64,000 nt of DNA from Ecdyonurus torrentis (lineage: Eukaryota; Arthropoda; Insecta; Ephemeroptera; Heptageniidae): NCBI GenBank assembly GCA_949318235.1, contig OX439127.1, positions 21,244,142 to 21,308,141 of the forward strand, written 5' to 3'. Shown here one piece after another: positions 63,701 through 64,000 of the stretch. How positions within the stretch are numbered: the first letter of the stretch is position 1; every line of letters begins with the position of its first letter. The position numbers and the translations under genes were made by a program. The notes beneath the pieces were generated by a model. It worked only from the letters and a program-made list of their open reading frames with translations, was not told where the DNA came from and made no database searches.

Positions 63701-64000
63701 TTCTTGCATTATAAAAAAAAAAACTTTGTAGGTATAAAATACTGTTTCTTTCCAAGTTCAATTTTTTTTCCTCGTAGCCCTATTTTTAGTGTAAAGTAAG
63801 CAACAAGTGTGGTACATATGTCAACCAGGTTGCATACTCTGTAGGATACTTTTTTTTTTTTTTTTTTTTTTTTTTGGCAAATAATATATATTAGATGTAT
63901 GAAATAAAAATAATAACGTAAAAAAATATTGATATTAAAACTGTTTTCTGATAAGTGATTATATTTTTAATAATGATAATTTAGCTTCTTACAATTCTAC
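60000..64000. other. No gene seen
   Basis: AT-rich DNA with poly-A/T runs. A short direct repeat CTTAAGAAC-GGTTCC occurs at about 63151 and 63403. No splice-supported coding frame. Confidence 0.5.

Overview
The window is animal (metazoan) nuclear DNA. It is strongly AT-rich, full of long (AT)n, (GT)n, (GA)n, poly-T and poly-A tracts, and crowded with small transposon relics. Its genes are spliced with standard GT-AG introns. No operons, CRISPR arrays or bacterial genes are seen. The SSDP/SSBP protein it encodes reads, from memory of the family, more like the protostome form than the vertebrate one, so a protostome invertebrate is likely; the species cannot be named from the sequence. There is one assembly gap (200 N at 52503-52702).

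Layout. (1) 1-10690: repeat-rich DNA, probably intron of the SSBP gene because the first exon seen starts with a splice acceptor. It holds a LINE 3' end and several foldback or MITE-like elements. (2) 10691-25571, plus strand: the C-terminal two thirds of a single-stranded-DNA-binding protein of the SSBP/SSDP (Chip/LDB1 cofactor) family in ten exons. They include a 30-nt microexon, a 66-nt symmetric cassette and two possible C-termini. The N-terminal LisH/LUFS exons were not found and probably lie upstream of the window. (3) 25572-33551: SSBP 3' UTR and convergent intergenic DNA. (4) 39755-33598, minus strand: a complete nine-exon mitochondrial succinate-semialdehyde dehydrogenase gene (ALDH5A1, 501 aa) ending the GABA shunt. 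Its exon phases close perfectly. (5) 40.1-44.4 kb: a block of direct and inverted duplications. (6) 45104-44637, minus strand: a one-exon coding region for a 155-aa secreted, cysteine-rich precursor with a PLRF-Gly-Lys-Arg amidation/cleavage site. It has a non-coding 5' exon near 49.5 kb behind a good TATA box. This neuropeptide-like gene is the most interesting item. (7) 49.6-64 kb: gene-poor DNA with a TTAA-flanked palindrome, a LINE tail, a tRNA-like pseudogene, and a tRNA-derived SINE with a (CAAG)n tail.

The three genes have no obvious shared pathway. SSBP is a nuclear LIM-homeodomain cofactor, ALDH5A1 degrades the GABA product succinic semialdehyde in mitochondria, and the third is a putative secreted signal. 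Transposon calls rest on terminal inverted repeats and target-site duplications read directly from the sequence. Family assignments are inference.
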